Source: Hydractinia symbiolongicarpus
Lineage: Eukaryota; Cnidaria; Hydrozoa; Anthoathecata; Hydractiniidae
Assembly: GCF_029227915.1 (NCBI RefSeq)
Contig: NC_079878.1
Location: 23,213,501 to 23,277,500, forward strand
Direction of reading: 5' to 3'
Length of the DNA stretch: 64,000 nucleotides
The notes below the pieces were generated by a model that was not told the DNA's origin, searched no databases, and saw nothing but the letters and a program-made list of their open reading frames with translations. Shown here piece after piece: positions 21,986-33,011 of the stretch. Made by a program: the position numbers and the translations under genes. Position 1 is the stretch's first letter; every line of letters starts with the position of its first letter.

Positions 21986-23274
21986 GTGAGGAGAGAAATG
22001 GCTACACTCTTTAGTGATTCCATCAAACTGATTTTAATGGACGATATGGCGAAGGTCGGTCCACCTGCAGTTTCAAGATACCATCAAATCCGTAAAACGG
22101 TAACAGCAATTTTAGCGACCACGACTTTCTGTGCCAGGATACCTTTTAAATATTTCGAGCTTAATTCGTCTTCGCAATTTGAAACTGAAGACGAAGAATT
22201 TGACGAATTGATTTCAGCCAGCGTCTACTCAGGGCAAATCGTGCAATCCTCGGGGCTTTAAAGGGACGATTTTCAAGATGAAACGCCTCCCTTTACTTTA
22301 GTCACCCGTATTTGTGATCAATTGAAATTACATTTGAACGCAGAAGTAAGTGTTGAAAAGTGTAGCAAAGTACTTATGGAAGAATTAAGGAAAAGAGACC
22401 AAGACGTATCTGCAAAATGCTTAGAGGGTAGGTATACCGAATTTCTGGGTTGAGCAATAATTTTTTTTATTCTTTATTTCTTTCTTTTTCTTTATTTTAA
22501 GGTGAAAATGATACCAGTGTAGAGGCTCACCTTCGACAGTCATCCCATCGACACAAAGGTAGTGCTGTGCAGAAAGGATAACCTTCTTTGCGACGACTAC
22601 GACAACGTAAAGAGACTACGGCAATGTAAATAATTTTCCTAAAAAACCCACTTAACAAAATTTACGAATACTCAGATTTACAGAAAGAGTACATGGCGAT
22701 GTTTTAACACTGTGACAAGCATGCAAACGAAATATTATTCCGGAAATGCAATGATTGGTTCTGTTGTGCAGATTGGAGAAGCAATGGCATGAAGGAATTT
22801 TTGAAGAAACACGTCTTCCTTTTTTCCCCTCTAAAAAACACTGACTCGAGTAGTTATGTGACGTTTTTACAACAATGTTTGTCGGCAAAACGGGACTATG
22901 GTGATGCGAATCAGCCATCAGTTGAGGAAAAGAACCTTGGAAATTGTCATTCCTGTCCAAATAAGTCAATATTTGTTTTTTGAAATAAGCAAATACGAAT
23001 TAGAGATTTTCATGTTCTATGTTTGTACAAACATATTTTTCAAAATAATTTCATAATTTACTATATCCAGCTATTATTTTACACCAGGCAGAACTGTCCG
23101 CATTTGAATGTATTTCATGCGACCTTCCGAAGTCTGCCTTCGTTAAATCGTCATAAAAAGTCTGCATGTATACTCTGCTATTTTATTTCTATTTCAAGAG
23201 AACTTTATTCATAATTTATAGTGGTCAAATCAAATCGAGTCAAATCATTTTTTTTATGCCTTCCTTATATTCAG

Positions 23275-23588
23275 GACATACACAACGGAATCGACGCAAA
23301 GAAACATCTGCCAAAACTAAAGCTCTGTTAAAGAAACGCCGAAGAACGATCAACGATATGTTGAGGGAACAGGAAGACGCTGGGAGTGAGAACAGTGACG
23401 AAGAAGATTCTTGCGTGTCAAAATCTTGTAAGATTAAAGATGGACATGGTGAAGACATATCTTGGGTCTTCTGCGACTCATCCACACGATGGTTCCACAC
23501 ATCATGTGTCGCCTTGGAGAATTCAACAGCGGGTGAATTGGCAAGAATCAACTTTAAATGCAAGGAATGTTGTTCTAAGAGGAAATAA
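23275..23588 (+). CDS. Terminal exon with PHD-like finger
   Basis: Open from the acceptor (TTATATTCAG/GACATACAC) to TAA at 23586. It has a lysine/arginine-rich start, an acidic segment, then CKI...DISWVFCDSSTRWFHTSC and FKCKECC. The W-x2-CD-x3-RWFH-x2-C pattern is that of a PHD-type zinc finger, which usually reads histone tails. The first Cys pair is irregular. Part of the decayed gene 21200-23590; this exon itself is intact. Confidence 0.5.
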
Positions 23589-23769
23589 AGTTAAAATGAC
23601 AGTAAAGCGAAAACCAAATATTGTCATCCTATTTTCGTAGCTTTTCATACTTTTGGTAAAAGCTGTTACTACTACTAATAAACTTACTGTATGTTCTATA
23701 ACGGGAAAAGTCCGTAACGACAGAATGGGGGCAATAAATCTCTTTAATAATAGCCATACTTTGTCCCGT

Positions 23770-24080
23770 GGCGGTAACTCGAAATGCGATATATAATGGA
23801 CAGGCGACTCCGTGGATTTTCCACGGGTTAATGGCTAGTCTCTCTATAATAATAGTCATATGCGTTTGTCTGTCACGCACAATGGTACCACAAGTAACGA
23901 AATGCATGGCATGCGTTATAAAAAGAACAGGCGAACCCGTGGATTTTTCCATGGGCTACCGACTAGAGTCTTTATGAATAGCTGTTGTCTGTCTGTCTGT
24001 CCGTCTGTCACGAAAAATGGTAGCTTAGCTGCGCAAGTAGCGAGACGCACATAGTGCGGTATAAAAAGTGAAGGGACAGG
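23770..24080 (+). repeat. Three diverged tandem repeats with GTCTGTCTGTC tract
   Basis: Units of about 115-125 bp share ACGAAATGC..., GGACAGGCGA.CCCGTGGATT, CCA..GGG and GTCTGTC.GTCAC..AAATGG. Starts are near 23785, 23897 and 24035. No coding sense; probably a decayed satellite-like or SINE-derived array. Confidence 0.5.
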
Positions 24081-24745
24081 CTATTTCGCCCTAACGGGAC
24101 CACCAAAGGACTGCGCAAGAGACTTGTCATCTTTTTTATGGAAAAATAACTGCCACGAGTGGATGTTTCTCAGGGTGGGTGGGTGTCTTTCAAAAACACA
24201 GTCCATTGGACGTTTCTAGTGGCAATGTGAGTATGGATGAGGCCCCTAATGACTTTACCTTGGCAACGTCTCTGCAACCATTTCTATATTGACGACATAA
24301 CTACTGACATGACAAAACTACTGTCCTTACATAAGAAAGTAGTTAGTTTCAGCCCGTAGCAGTTACAAAAAATTTCCCCAAACTTATTGGTCTTTTCATA
24401 TGGTTTACATGATCGCCGCATTGGTTTTTGGCATTTGTTTAAGTTTTGCTACACGATTTTATGTTTTACTAAAGAACCAGCTATATGCCCTTGAAAGAGA
24501 ATAGGAGTAAAAATAAGTTTAAACGAATCGTTTTTTTTTAGATTTTGAAGGCCCTTGATTCGCGAAAATAATCCACGCGAAATTATTTGAAATTTTACAA
24601 TCGCGAAAATAAAAATTCGCGAAATCAAAGAAAAAAATCAAATCTTTGTACTTGATAATATTTTTACGTTTATCTTTCTCAGCAGAACATCGAAAATACT
24701 AACAAGTAGTCTACATCTTTCAAGTAGATTATAAATAAATCAAAC

Positions 24746-25523
24746 TCAATCTATAATAATTGTATTATTCTTGTTCTTATTTTTGGCTGGACCTCCGTTC
24801 TTGTTAAAGAAGGACCGAATATCCTTTGATTTCGGTACGTTTGTTTGGTCAGTCGCTTTTCTCTTCTTCTTCTTCTTATTTCTCTGTTGATTGATATGTT
24901 GATTTGGATGGGCAATAACAACTGGTATTTGTTCAATAAATGATCCCATAATAATTTCTTCCTTCGGCTCACAATAAAGTTTGAGTACGAGTTCCTCATA
25001 TCTTTTCAAAAGAAGATGTCCCAGGACACTAGCTGGCATTATTTCTTTGATGATGCATGGAATTTCCAAACCCCCCCTGGAATAACGGGGATCGTCGATA
25101 GTGTGCAGCTGTCAGTTCTGCTTCCACATTGGCACCTCTGTCCAACAGAAAGAAAATAATTTACAAAGAGGTGGCAAGCCACCACAATGATGAACTCAAC
25201 CTGTTAGGTCATTGGAAATAAGCTAGAGGTTGTACTCCTCTAGAGAAAATGCCTCTAAAAGCACAATTCTCCCTTTTACAAGGATTTAATTAAAAAATAT
25301 AAAAAAATAAAAATGTTGGCCGAGATATCTCCCTGACATCCCCATCAGCTTGTGATGTTTTGATTGCGAACATGTCAAAGACATTATTTTCTTCGAATAA
25401 ACACGTTAACTTTTCTTCCTCAGATGGGCCCCAAACTGAAAACAACGAATAGCAGCTGAAAAAACGAAACTCTTGTTTGCACGAGCCATTTTGTCTTTGT
25501 TTTTGCAAGTGAAGTTTTTGCAA
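24746..25523 (-). pseudogene. HIRAN-like protein gene, split by a repeat B insertion
   Basis: The 5' part (25523-25313) reads SVWGPSEEEKLTCLFEENN, then FDMFAIKTSQADGD and REISRP. The 3' part (25130-24746) continues RRSPLFQGGFGIPCIIKEI and ends with a lysine-rich tail and KSKDIRSFF. Order and spacing match a HIRAN-like domain (VWxPxxGEEL, NxxDxxAV, PRxISR, xGGLEIPC) as in uncharacterised invertebrate and transposon proteins. HIRAN domains bind DNA 3' ends in helicases such as HLTF. Repeat B (25148-25312) lies between the halves. A 1-base shift near the start separates MARANKS from the rest. Domain name is moderately sure. Confidence 0.45.
25148..25312 (+). repeat. Dispersed repeat family B, copy 4, inserted in a coding region
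   Basis: About 165 bp, GAAAATAATTTACAAAGAGG to an A-rich tail (TTTAATTAAAAAATATAAAA). It is bounded on both sides by pieces of one HIRAN-like frame, so both ends are roughly defined. No clean target duplication is seen. Confidence 0.6.
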
Positions 25524-25924
25524 GTTAATATATTATTCTTGGATTAAAAGTAAACATTCGAAACTTGAAAGCGAACGTTCTATGGCTAGATGTGAACAGC
25601 GCCTAATAGAAGGAAACACTTGTCTATTTTTATAAAAGGAGCTTAAAGATTCGAATTCGAAATAAGGTGTTCCATTTCCAGATACGGATAGGACTTTAGG
25701 GATAAATATTTAAGTGTGTATGTACCCCTAAAATTCGAATTTGAAATAAAACGTTCTATTTGTAGATGTGAGGGGATGTGAGCAGCGCTTTAAAGAGAGA
25801 AAGACACAGGGTAGATAAAGCTTTACAAAGTAAAAACATTCAAATTTTCTACACAATAAACATTGGTTGTGTTTCGCTGTGAAAAGTGGAAATAAGGTGT
25901 CTCGTTTTGGTTCCAGCTTGAATC

Positions 25925-27908
25925 ATGTCTATCCTTCAAAGTCTTGGTAAGATTAAAGAAATGAGAAACAGTGCTGTGGCTAAAGAAAAGCAAGCTAACT
26001 CGGATTTTACTGTTGGAAAATCAAATGAATCTTCAAAGAGGTTGCCATTAACAACCCAACAACAGCCATGTAACTCAGAGACAGGTATTGGTGTTTTGGA
26101 TTTCGATGCAGTTTCAACGGCAGTAAGTGAAAACAACGTAAAGACTAAAAGAGAACGATATTAGAAGTACACAGACGAAGAGAGATTCAATATAGGAAAA
26201 CATACAGCAGAATTCGGTGCAAAGAGCACATTAAGAAAGTTCAAGGGACGATTCCCAAATTTAAACGAGAGTACCACACGTTCAATGAGGGAGAAGTATG
26301 AGAAAGAGATAAGATTGGCAAATCTTCAAGGACGTGATCCAGAGATGAAGTTAAAATCCGAGCGGCGTGGACGACCTCTTCTACTTGGACCAATCGATAT
26401 GTTAGTGCAGAATTATTTACGAGTGAGTACCTATTTGAATTTACATGGTATTTTTCTCAACGGGGACGATTTTTAGGCCATTTTTTTCAAGTGGGAGGAG
26501 TTCTGTGACACTTTTTTTTATAAGAATAACTTCCTTCTATATTAATATCAGGGCGAGATTTCGGAGTTAGAACAAAATCAAATTGACTAATAAACCTGAC
26601 ATTTTGTTCTATCTATTACTTTTCTATTGAAGCAAAGTTTAACTATTTTACAGGCTGTTCGAGCACGTGGTTGTGTGGTTTCGTTTACCATTGCAGAATC
26701 AGTTGCGATCGCTTTGATCAGAAAGCACCCGGAGCATAACTTGGATCACATCAAAGTAACTGGCTCATCTTTTGCACAAAGCATCCTACGTAGAATGAAG
26801 TTGGTGAGGCGGTTTGGAACCACTGGCAAAGTACAAATCTCAGAAGATCTTCGTCAGGAGCTCTCAAAGAGTTTTTGTATGGTATCGTAAGCAAAATCGA
26901 AAAGCATAAAATACCACTCAATGGTGCTGAACCTAGATCAAACTCCTTCAAAGTATGTTCCAACCTCGAATAAGACCATGGCTAAACAGGAATCGAAAAC
27001 CGTACCAATTAAAGGGTCAACAGATAAACGATCTATAACGGCAACCTTTACAATCACACTGGAAGGACATTTCCTTCCTATTCAGCTGATTTACGCTGAG
27101 AAAACAAAGAAAAGCCTGCCTAGAGTTGATTTCCCAAAAAGCTTTAGTTTGAGTGCGAACCCCAAGCATTACAGCAATGAAACAGAATCAATTAGATCTT
27201 GGAGGATATCATAATACCTTACGTCAAAAAAGAAAGGAAGAAATTAGGTTTAAAGGAAGATCATTTCGCCCTCCTTTTCATGGATGTATTCAAAGGCCAA
27301 ATGACACCCAAAGTGTTGAATGTTTTAAAAAACAATCACATCTTACTTCAAAGTGTGCCTGCGAATTTCACTCACCTCTTTCAACCCCTTGACGTCCAAG
27401 GTGGTCCTAACGGGTACGTCAAAAGAATGATGAAACAAAAATTTTTGAAATGGTACACTGCCAAGATCATGCAAGCTTTAGATGCGGGTAAGCCTCTTGC
27501 CGAAATAGAGGTGGACTTGAAGTTGTCGATCGTAAAGCCCCTACATGCCAAATGGATTATAGAGGTCTACAATCAAATGACCTCGGAAGAAGGAAAAAAG
27601 GTCTGTTTGAAAGGGTGGCAGGTGTCAGGTATTAAAGATGCAGGCGACCAAGGGTTATCTGAATTACCATCCCTGGATCCATTCGCAGATATAGATCACA
27701 TGCTCGAGACTGGAATTGACGAAAGTGAAGCTCAAATCCAGTCAAATTCTCTCTTGGAAGGCTCAAAGTACATAAGTGAACCTGGAAGAGATGGAGAGGA
27801 GGAAAGCGATTGTGAGTATGTTGATGGGATGAAGTTGATGATGACGAAGGAGACGATCCTTTCATTGACGAGTCGGAGTTGGATGATGATGACGAAAATG
27901 AGGAATGA
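25925..27908 (+). pseudogene. Pogo/Tigger-type DDE transposase pseudogene
   Basis: DDE_1-type transposases cut and paste TA-flanked elements. Exon 1 runs from ATG 25925 to donor CGA/GTGAGT (26422/26423) with one in-frame TAG at 26162. Exon 2 starts after TTTTACAG (26651-26653), phase 0. Catalytic segments: VLNLDQTPSKYVPTSNK (about 26920), ALLFMDVFKGQMTP (about 27263), and PANFTHLFQPLDVQ (about 27358). After the third Asp, the usual N-x2-FK is replaced by GGPNGYVKRMM. Frameshifts lie near 26870, 26920, 27197 and 27828. The tail is acidic (DDDEGDDPF, ending DDDENEE and TGA at 27906). Not functional. Confidence 0.8.
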
Positions 27909-28104
27909 AGATCATAAGATTTTTTTTCATTTACTGTATTTAGGTAGACTTTCTAGAAAACATATTACGAGTTCAACTCTTCATTTTAATTATAAGCTCT
28001 AGTAACCTCCTAAAAGTACTTTCTTTGAAGTTTTTTGAAAGCTTTTAAGTGACTTTGTCTGCCTTTGTTCGATTAAAAAACACACATCTCTTTTCTAGTT
28101 ACAA

Positions 28105-28230
28105 TTTATATAGTCGCGAAATTAAATAAAAAAGGCCTAATTCGCGAAATTTAATCCACGCGAAATCTTTAATTTCTCGTCTCGAGAAAAGTAGTACACG
28201 CGAAAATTTATCCACTTAAGGTATTTTTCG
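28105..28230. repeat. TTCGCGAA-rich terminal region, likely pogo-type element end
   Basis: Multiple TTCGCGAA/CGCGAAAT words, ending TTATCCACTTAAGGTA (28209-28224). The same end (AATCCACTTAAGGTA) closes the MITE at 50092-50436. Similar TTCGCGAA words occur at 24558-24630, upstream of the pogo-like gene. It is probably the right end of the transposon that carried 25925-27908. A matching left TIR was not found. Confidence 0.5.
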
Positions 28231-29088
28231 TTATGTGTTTGAATAAACTTCACTGGAGGTTCACTAGCGAGGGTTGTGGAAGTTGCTATAAGCTCGACAC
28301 AAGGAAAACCATAGAATTAGCAGGGCTAGAAAGCCTATAAAACCGATGGGATTTTCAATAAATCAACAGGACCCAACGATTTAGCAGGAGATTGACACAG
28401 TACAAGGAAGGGTTGGTGATAGCAATACTTGGAGTCATGGTATTGAAAGTAATAGAGTGGTATTTCAAAGTTGGATGCAGAAAAAAGCAGAATTATACAT
28501 AGTTACTAAGATAATGTTCAAAGAGAAGAGATTTTAATTGGGCTTTAGACAAGGACCTAAAGTTTTTATTGGTTTTTAATTGCAGATTGTTGTCATGAGT
28601 GCATTTATGTGTGATTGAGTTTGAGCCATAATTAATGGTTTTGGGATATGGAATAGAAATATTTGTGAGGGCAGATCTGGTGCCATAGGAATGAAAACTG
28701 AAGATGGGTTGTGCAAAATCCTTAAATGCAGTAGGAAGCTTGTTATTGAAAAGGTCATGTAGAAGCAAGTTTAGAGTGGTTAAATAGTCAGATACTTTTA
28801 AGATGCTTGATTTTTTGTACAGTAGATTGGATGATTCACATTGATTTTTAAAATGTATTATTCTTAGGGCTTTATTTTGGAGAACATATATATTTTTTGT
28901 TTAAGCATGTTGTTACTCTGTGCCCACACTTGAAGTCCGTAAGTTAGATGCCATTGGAAGATTACATAATAGAAATTTATGAGAGTTTCTTGCGAGACAA
29001 AGTACCTCATTTTAGCTAATATACCGACGGCACAACTAAGCTTTGAAGTGACTGCATTCATATGTTTCTCATACTGTAAATGTTCACC

Positions 29089-29090
29089 TA
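29089..29090. other. TA target-site duplication, left
   Basis: TTCACC-TA precedes CAATCATGG at 29091. The matching TA is at 36249-36250 after CCATGATTG. Removing the insertion and one TA restores the LINE frame across the junction. Confidence 0.8.
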
Positions 29091-29263
29091 CAATCATGGC
29101 CAAAACCTTATGAAATTCTACACAATATTGACATAATCTAGCTAGCCCCCCTTCCCCCCAGCTACAAAGTTGATGTTGAAACAAGGCCAGCTGCTTATCT
29201 CAACTTTGTACATGGGGGAAAGGTAGATTTGACAGAAAATTCCAAAGGTTTTGGCCATGATTG
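29091..29263. repeat. 173-bp foldback terminal block, copy 1
   Basis: Starts CAATCATGGCCAAAACCTT and ends with the inverse AAGGTTTTGGCCATGATTG. The whole block is an imperfect palindrome with arms of about 85 bases (both arms contain ACAAAGTTGA, and C-rich CCCCCCTT pairs with AGGGGGAA-like sequence). Identical blocks at 32577-32749 and 36068-36248. Long terminal hairpins of this type are also typical of Rep-encoding parvovirus-like replicons; here this is only an analogy. Confidence 0.75.
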
Positions 29264-29525
29264 TCTGCAAAATGTTACTGTGTTGACATATACTAATATC
29301 CTTAATAAAGAAGATGGGTTGCCCTGAAACATAAGTTTTACTTATTTTCGTGTGAGACAGGGAAGTGTGGGGTGCTTCTTAACCGGAATAGTTCTAAGTG
29401 AATAACACTCTAGTTCCTAGGCTTCTGTATATTGTAGGTAAACAAACGAATATACATGTACATAACAATGATATGAACTTTACTGTATAATACTATTTTC
29501 CTTTCTTTTACAGCTGAAAATAAAA

Positions 29526-30634
29526 ATGACAACAAAAACAAGAAATCAACGTGAACCGATGCCACAGGCGGTATCTTTGGTTTTGCGGTACCTTCACCAA
29601 GAGAAGGGTGAAACGTTGGCCCACCTACAGACACTGTACCCACAGTACTCTCGAACAACAATTTACAGACACATGAAAAAACCTGTGGCAGCGATTCCTG
29701 CTGCTAACATAAACACAACGAAAAAGAATTGTGTTGGCCCACCGACAGAGACAAAAGAAAAATAGTTGCCTCACTATTGAAATTACGGGAGACCGAAGGA
29801 AATTTTTGCTCGACTGACATCCAGCATGAAGCGTGTATATCAACTAAAGACATATCAAATAGAACTGTTAGAAGGTATTTACACGAAATGGGATACACAT
29901 ATGCACAGTGTCGGCGTAAAGGACAATTGTCTAAAAAAGACTTGAGCGAACGGTTAAAGTTTGCTCGAAGATGTAAACGATTACCGTCTACTTTTTGGAA
30001 GGAGGGAATCGCATTTTATTTGGATGGTACATCGTGGGTACACAAAACTAATCCCAGTCAACATGCGCGCACCCTGCGTTCAAGGACATGGAGGAAACAT
30101 GGTGAAAGTTGAAGTCGTCATTGCACTGCGAAAGGAAAAAAAGAAGGCGTTGGAGGCAAAGTAGCAAGATTCATGGTCACAATTTCTTATGGAGCTGGCA
30201 CTATCAAATGCAATCACTACACAGGAAATGTAAATGCAGAAATGTGCGCAACCTTCATCCGTGAGCATTCTCCAAATATGTTCGCAAAATCGGCAAACCA
30301 AAGAGGTATGTTATTTTTGCAAGATGGGGATCCATCCCAAAACAGTGCCCTTGCACGTGCTGCAATGGATGATATAGGGTGTAGATTATTTAAGATACCT
30401 GCTCGATCCCCAGACTTGAATCCAATAGAAAATGTGTTTCACTTGGTCGGTAAGCAATTGAAAAAGGAGGCAATAGACACTGGCATCACAAAGGAAAGCT
30501 ACGAACAGTTCTGCAGAAGAGTAAAACGTACCATTGTGAACTTTCCAGCTGACGTGATAAACCGTACAATTGAATCTATGCCGAAACGTCTGGATATGAT
30601 AATCAAAAATAAAGGAATAAGAACAAAATATTAG
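29526..30634 (+). pseudogene. Tc1/mariner (IS630-type) DDE transposase, unit 1
   Basis: Follows an acceptor-like TTCTTTTACAG. The N-terminal helix-turn-helix part lies in 29526-29765 (YLHQEKGETLAHLQTLYP, TTIYRHMK). A 1-base frameshift near 29745 leads into 29729-30112, with a second helix-turn-helix (VRRYLHEMGYTYAQCRRKG) and catalytic segment IAFYLDGTSWVHKTNP (first Asp). An in-frame TGA at 30110-30112 separates it from the last part (30173-30634), which has FLQDGDPSQNSALA (second Asp) and PARSPDLNPIENVFH (third acidic residue). Total would be about 365 residues, normal for this family. Not functional as it stands. Confidence 0.85.
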
Positions 30635-30779
30635 CAGACACCCCTTGGATAAGACAAAAGTATGTTTGTTTTGTTTTGAAACTGCCCATTTAGAGTTTTC
30701 TTGTTGTTTTGGTGATGCTGTATTTGTGCATCAACTTCTGTTTTGTGCATACCATTTTATATCATGTTTATATAAGAAC

Positions 30780-31078
30780 ATAACATATATAACAAAACCA
30801 ATACAGGATAAAATAGCTTTGTAAGTTTAACAGAAACGGTTCACTGGCGTGAACCGTCGTTATATAAAAAAAATAATATTTCTTTTATTATTATATTTTA
30901 ACGGTTCACGGGCGTGAACCGTTCACATTACAATAACATATATAACAAAACCAATATAGGATAAAATAACTTTGTAAGTTTAACAGAAACGGTGTGAACC
31001 GTTGTTATATAAAAAAATAATATTTCTTTTATTATTATATTTTGACGGTTCACGGGCGTGAACCGTTCACATTACAAT
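30780..31078. promoter_or_regulatory. Hairpin cluster between convergent genes, candidate Rep origin, unit 1
   Basis: Two direct repeats of about 150 bp carry four palindromes. Three are perfect: arms ACGGTTCAC and GTGAACCGT with a 4-base loop (TGGC at 30845, GGGC at 30910 and 31054). The fourth (30989-31002) lacks the loop and part of one arm. All sit in the AT-rich gap between the 3' ends of transposase and Rep. HUH Rep proteins nick stem-loops at their origin, so these are candidate nick sites. They could also be bidirectional terminators for the convergent genes. Confidence 0.55.
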
Positions 31079-31079
31079 G

Positions 31080-32250
31080 TCAACCGAGAATCAGGTTTGC
31101 AAAGCAACAGGGACAAGGTTTGATTTCTTTTGGGTTTATAATAGGCTTGACAAATTCAAAATACCTCCAACGTGTATCCATCATACCTGTCTCAATATCA
31201 TTCACAACACCACCATCATATTTGCGAATTCGCATACTGGAGGTAGCCAATATCGGTGTTTTTCTGGTCCACAAGATGTCTTCTGCAAAGTGTGTCTTTG
31301 GTGCCGGCAAATGTACTGGAAGGCCTTCAAGCAAATTTAAAAAATCAGACCTTGGCATTAACTTCTCGGTCCACCTAAAATCGTTAAGAAAAATTAATTC
31401 CGCGCTTTCTGCTCCCACCCAGGCAAATGTCCCTGTTGCTGGCGAAACGAAACATTTGAATATTTCTGTGATTGGTGGTAACAGGAATGTTTTTCCACAA
31501 TTGGATGGACCTACGATTATCACGTTGTTGTTTTTTTTACGACCGTGTTGTATTGCATTTTTTATTGCTGTTTTGAAATGTTCAATGTCTATGTTAGTTT
31601 CATGTAGAGTTTCTATAGCGTGAATACTCCACTGCCCGTAGCAAACACACTGATTCTCTGTCGCCTTTTAAGTATTTCCATGTTTGTTTGCTTCAAACGT
31701 TCACTTTCCTTTGTTGAATCTTCGATCCGCCATGCCGTTATAATTAATTTAGCCCTCCGTTTGTCTGAAATTTTTAGTACGTACTCTAACAGGTCAGTTT
31801 TCCCCTCCTCCTTTTGTGAATGAGCCAACACAAATAGTTCGCGTTCGTTATGAATATTGTTTTCTAGTATTATGTCGTGAGGTGAGTTTGCGAGCATAGG
31901 ATGGCCCTCTGAAGAAACATAATCTAAGTCCTCTTTAGTTACATTACTATACGCGTCATAATAATTTGTGTGAAACTCTTGAAAATTGCAAACAATCTCT
32001 TGATTACGAATAACCTGCTCCCGAACCATTTTCCATCGCTTCACCCTTTTCAGTTTCAAGGCGAGATGATAGTGTACAGCATCATCATTTTTATGTTTTT
32101 CACAGGAACACACCCACTGTTTGACAAGATCCGTGCCAAACACATCAACAAAATGCCTGCGAATTTCTCTCTGCTATCCACTTTTGCGGGATCTGCATGG
32201 CTATACGTAATCAAGTAAACACTCCGTTGGTCTGAGGACAAGGACATTTT
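31080..32250 (-). pseudogene. HUH endonuclease (Rep) - SF3 helicase gene, unit 1
   Basis: Read from 32250 down. SVYLITYSHADP (motif 1) is in the frame 32056-32325. A 2-base frameshift near 32160 leads to 31613-32143 with VCSCEKH and HYHLALKL (HUH motif 2), then AYSNVTKED. In many Reps the third motif has Tyr where Asn stands here, so the nicking residue may be lost. A second frameshift near 31640 leads to YGQWSIHAIETL and the helicase: Walker A GPSNCGKT, Walker B-like LIFLNDF, sensor PILATSS, ending ANLILG. Such proteins initiate rolling-circle or rolling-hairpin replication in CRESS-DNA and parvovirus-like replicons. All lesions recur in unit 2. Confidence 0.75.
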
Positions 32251-32576
32251 TCTTCTGTTTTGTTGTTTATAGCTGTATGTAGAATGTAATTTATATATTT
32301 CTGGTACTGTACATATTTTCAGCAAAATCTGTTACCTAGTACCTTTTAACGTGTTAAAGACACAAATTAAGCAGTGAAAGACCCCCTAGTAGCTTTAAAC
32401 ACATGCACCAACACAGCTTAATCACCATGATACCTTCTACAGCCTTAGACTTTGGTTTGTTTACATTTTTCATCAGAATGAGGCTAGGAATCAAAAAATA
32501 GCACGAGAATGAGGCTAGTAATCAAAAACGGTATTGCTATATTTTAGGCCAATTCTTGTTTTTTCTGCACTGCAGA

Positions 32577-32749
32577 CAATCATGGCCAAAACCTTATGAA
32601 ATTCTACACAATATTGACATAATCTAGCTAGCCCCCCTTCCCCCCAGCTACAAAGTTGATGTTGAAACAAGGCCAGCTGCTTATCTCAACTTTGTACATG
32701 GGGGAAAGGTAGATTTGACAGAAAATTCCAAAGGTTTTGGCCATGATTG
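32577..32749. repeat. 173-bp foldback terminal block, copy 2 (unit junction)
   Basis: Same sequence and orientation as copy 1. Its flanks are not TA: TGCAGA precedes and TCTGCA follows. These flanks are themselves inverted repeats that extend the palindrome. The block was therefore not inserted separately here; it joins unit 1 to unit 2. Confidence 0.75.
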
Positions 32750-33011
32750 TCTGCAAAATGTTACTGTGTTGACATATACTAATATCCTTAATAAAGAAGA
32801 TGGGTTGCCCTGAAACATAAGTTTTACTTATTTTCGTGTGAGACAGGGAAGTGTGGGGTGCTTCTTAACCGGAATAGTTCTAAGTGAATAACACTCTAGT
32901 TCCTAGGCTTCTGTATATTGTAGGTAAACAAACGAATATACATGTACATAACAATGATATGAACTTTACTGTATAATACTATTTTCCTTTCTTTTACAGC
33001 TGAAAATAAAA

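Larger units (their letters stand above)
21200..23590 (+). pseudogene. Decayed multi-exon gene with zinc finger and C-terminal PHD-like finger
   Basis: Protein-like pieces occur in order on the plus strand. About 21400-21620: VDKVADFIKQHGFAPQ, then HKISHSTIRYLFES. 21996-22427: KVGPPAVSRYHQIRK, then TLVTRICDQLKLHL, ending at a donor (AG/GTAGGT); acceptor near 22501. 22670-22970: CNDWFCCADWRSNGMKEFL and a Cys pair. About 23083-23165: a zinc finger (AFECISCD, then SLPSLNRHKKSAC) with a 1-base frameshift. 23275-23588: basic stretch, then a PHD-like finger (WVFCDSSTRWFHTSC, CKEC) after acceptor TTATATTCAG. Stops occur at about 22258 and 22716. The set resembles a repetitive uncharacterised family I associate with cnidarians. 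Function unknown. Confidence 0.5.

Noticed and set aside
30836-31066. CRISPR array
   Set aside because: The hairpins are few, unevenly spaced and lie in eukaryotic transposon DNA with no spacers or cas genes.
31042-31623. 193-codon plus-strand ORF, repeated at 34528-35109
   Set aside because: Antisense shadow of the SF3 helicase gene.
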